From Rhizobiaceae bacterium (GTDB lineage: Bacteria > Pseudomonadota > Alphaproteobacteria > Rhizobiales > Rhizobiaceae), in the NCBI GenBank assembly GCA_027483885.1, contig JAIXTO010000030.1:1-44694 (forward strand): 44,694 bases of DNA, written 5' to 3'. Positions 44,209 through 44,694 of this stretch are shown here, in pieces. The position numbers and the translations under genes are program-made. The notes beneath the pieces are model-generated. The model did no database searches. It was not told the origin of the DNA and was given only the letters and a program-made list of their open reading frames with translations. How positions within the stretch are numbered: the stretch's first letter is position 1; every line of letters starts with the position of its first letter.

Positions 44209-44694
44209 CTAAAATTTGTGCTCGAGATAGTCCTGAATGAGGGCAGCAAGGCCTGCCGGATCCGTTCCGATGGTTCTTAAATGCAGTTCCGGATTTTCCG
44301 GCGGCTCATAGGGCGATTCAATGCCGGTGAAGTTGCGAATGCCGCCCGCGATGGCGCGCTTGTAAAGCCCCTTTGGATCACGTCGGATACATTCCTCAAG
44401 CGGTGTGTCCACAAAGACTTCGATGAACTCGTCCTTGCCCAACAGTTCGCGCGCGAACTGGCGCTCCGAGCGGAACGGCGAAATGAAGGAAACGATGACG
44501 ATGAGCCCGGCCTCCGTCATCAGCTTGGCAACTTCTGCTATGCGGCGAATGTTTTCGACGCGATCGGCATCCGTAAAACCGAGGTCGCGGTTGAGGCCGT
44601 GACGGACATTGTCACCATCCAGCAGAATGGTGTGGCGCCCGCTGGCGTGAAGAAGCTTTTCGACATTGTTTGCAATGGTGGACTTGCCCGATCC
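44209..44694 (-). CDS. cysC: Adenylylsulfate (APS) kinase, 5' end outside the window
   Basis: The reading frame stays open to the right edge, starting in the Walker A motif (GSGKST; GxxGSGKS type). It continues with [46 protein letters not shown] and [18 protein letters not shown], a full set of APS kinase hallmarks. It makes PAPS from APS. The N-terminal residues, or a fused CysN domain as in NodQ/CysNC, would lie beyond base 44694. It converges on the O-antigen epimerase gene, and 63 bases separate them. Confidence 0.95.
   Translation of the reverse strand, partial: GSGKSTIANNVEKLLHASGRHTILLDGDNVRHGLNRDLGFTDADRVENIRRIAEVAKLMTEAGLIVIVSFISPFRSERQFARELLGKDEFIEVFVDTPLEECIRRDPKGLYKRAIAGGIRNFTGIESPYEPPENPELHLRTIGTDPAGLAALIQDYLEHKF

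Overview
The window is a GC-rich chromosomal segment with tightly packed genes. It most likely comes from an alphaproteobacterium of the Rhizobiaceae (Agrobacterium/Rhizobium/Allorhizobium type). This rests on gene content, not on a search: a sulfate-assimilation block with an adenylylsulfate-type CysH, a DUF6481-like protein behind a cold-shock gene, an MprF/LpiA-type synthase, a ugp operon, and two copies of a palindromic intergenic repeat resembling the RIME elements of rhizobia. No tRNA, rRNA, CRISPR array, insertion sequence or phage gene was seen.

Layout, left to right. (1) 1-1.8 kb: the end of a TRAP transporter (small and large permease), facing an MprF-like lysyl-phosphatidylglycerol synthase across a strong bidirectional terminator. 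(2) 3.6-12.2 kb: sulfur assimilation. Sulfate ABC transporter genes sbp-cysT-cysW-cysA run leftward, with an Rrf2 regulator beside them; cysH-cysD-cysN run rightward. (3) 12.5-16.9 kb: a GntR-like LacI-family repressor, three very small ORFs below normal annotation size, structured intergenic DNA, a lipoprotein, a ClpP-fold periplasmic protein, and a cold-shock gene followed by two small charged proteins. (4) 17-22.3 kb: a MacAB/DevBCA-type ABC exporter with a membrane-bound AraC-type regulator. (5) 22.6-24 kb: a diguanylate cyclase and a decayed remnant of an HlyD-type secretion protein. (6) 24-29.8 kb: a ugp-type glycerol-3-phosphate/glycerophosphodiester operon (ugpB-A-E-Q-C-rpiR) with a candidate Pho box. 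(7) 30.1-44.1 kb: an ABC-transporter-dependent O-antigen locus (rfbBDAC, wzm, wzt, two multidomain glycosyltransferases, an epimerase), ending against the 3' part of an APS kinase gene, cysC, on the other strand.

How the parts fit. The dTDP-L-rhamnose enzymes supply a sugar donor. The two large glycosyltransferases and the epimerase build a glycan, and Wzm/Wzt export it; Wzt has a C-terminal extension of the type that recognises the finished chain. The most unusual object is a 1707-residue protein that joins a TIGR03032/DUF4915-like propeller, a coiled coil, six short FD-x-x-[FY]Y-type repeats (two of them newly duplicated as a 303-bp tandem unit), a WbsX-like GH99-type domain, a GT2 domain and a GT4 domain. 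A second linkage is suggestive: CysH carries the cysteine pairs of APS reductases, so PAPS should not be needed for cysteine synthesis. The APS kinase gene lies beside the polysaccharide locus, which points to PAPS being used to sulfate a surface glycan.
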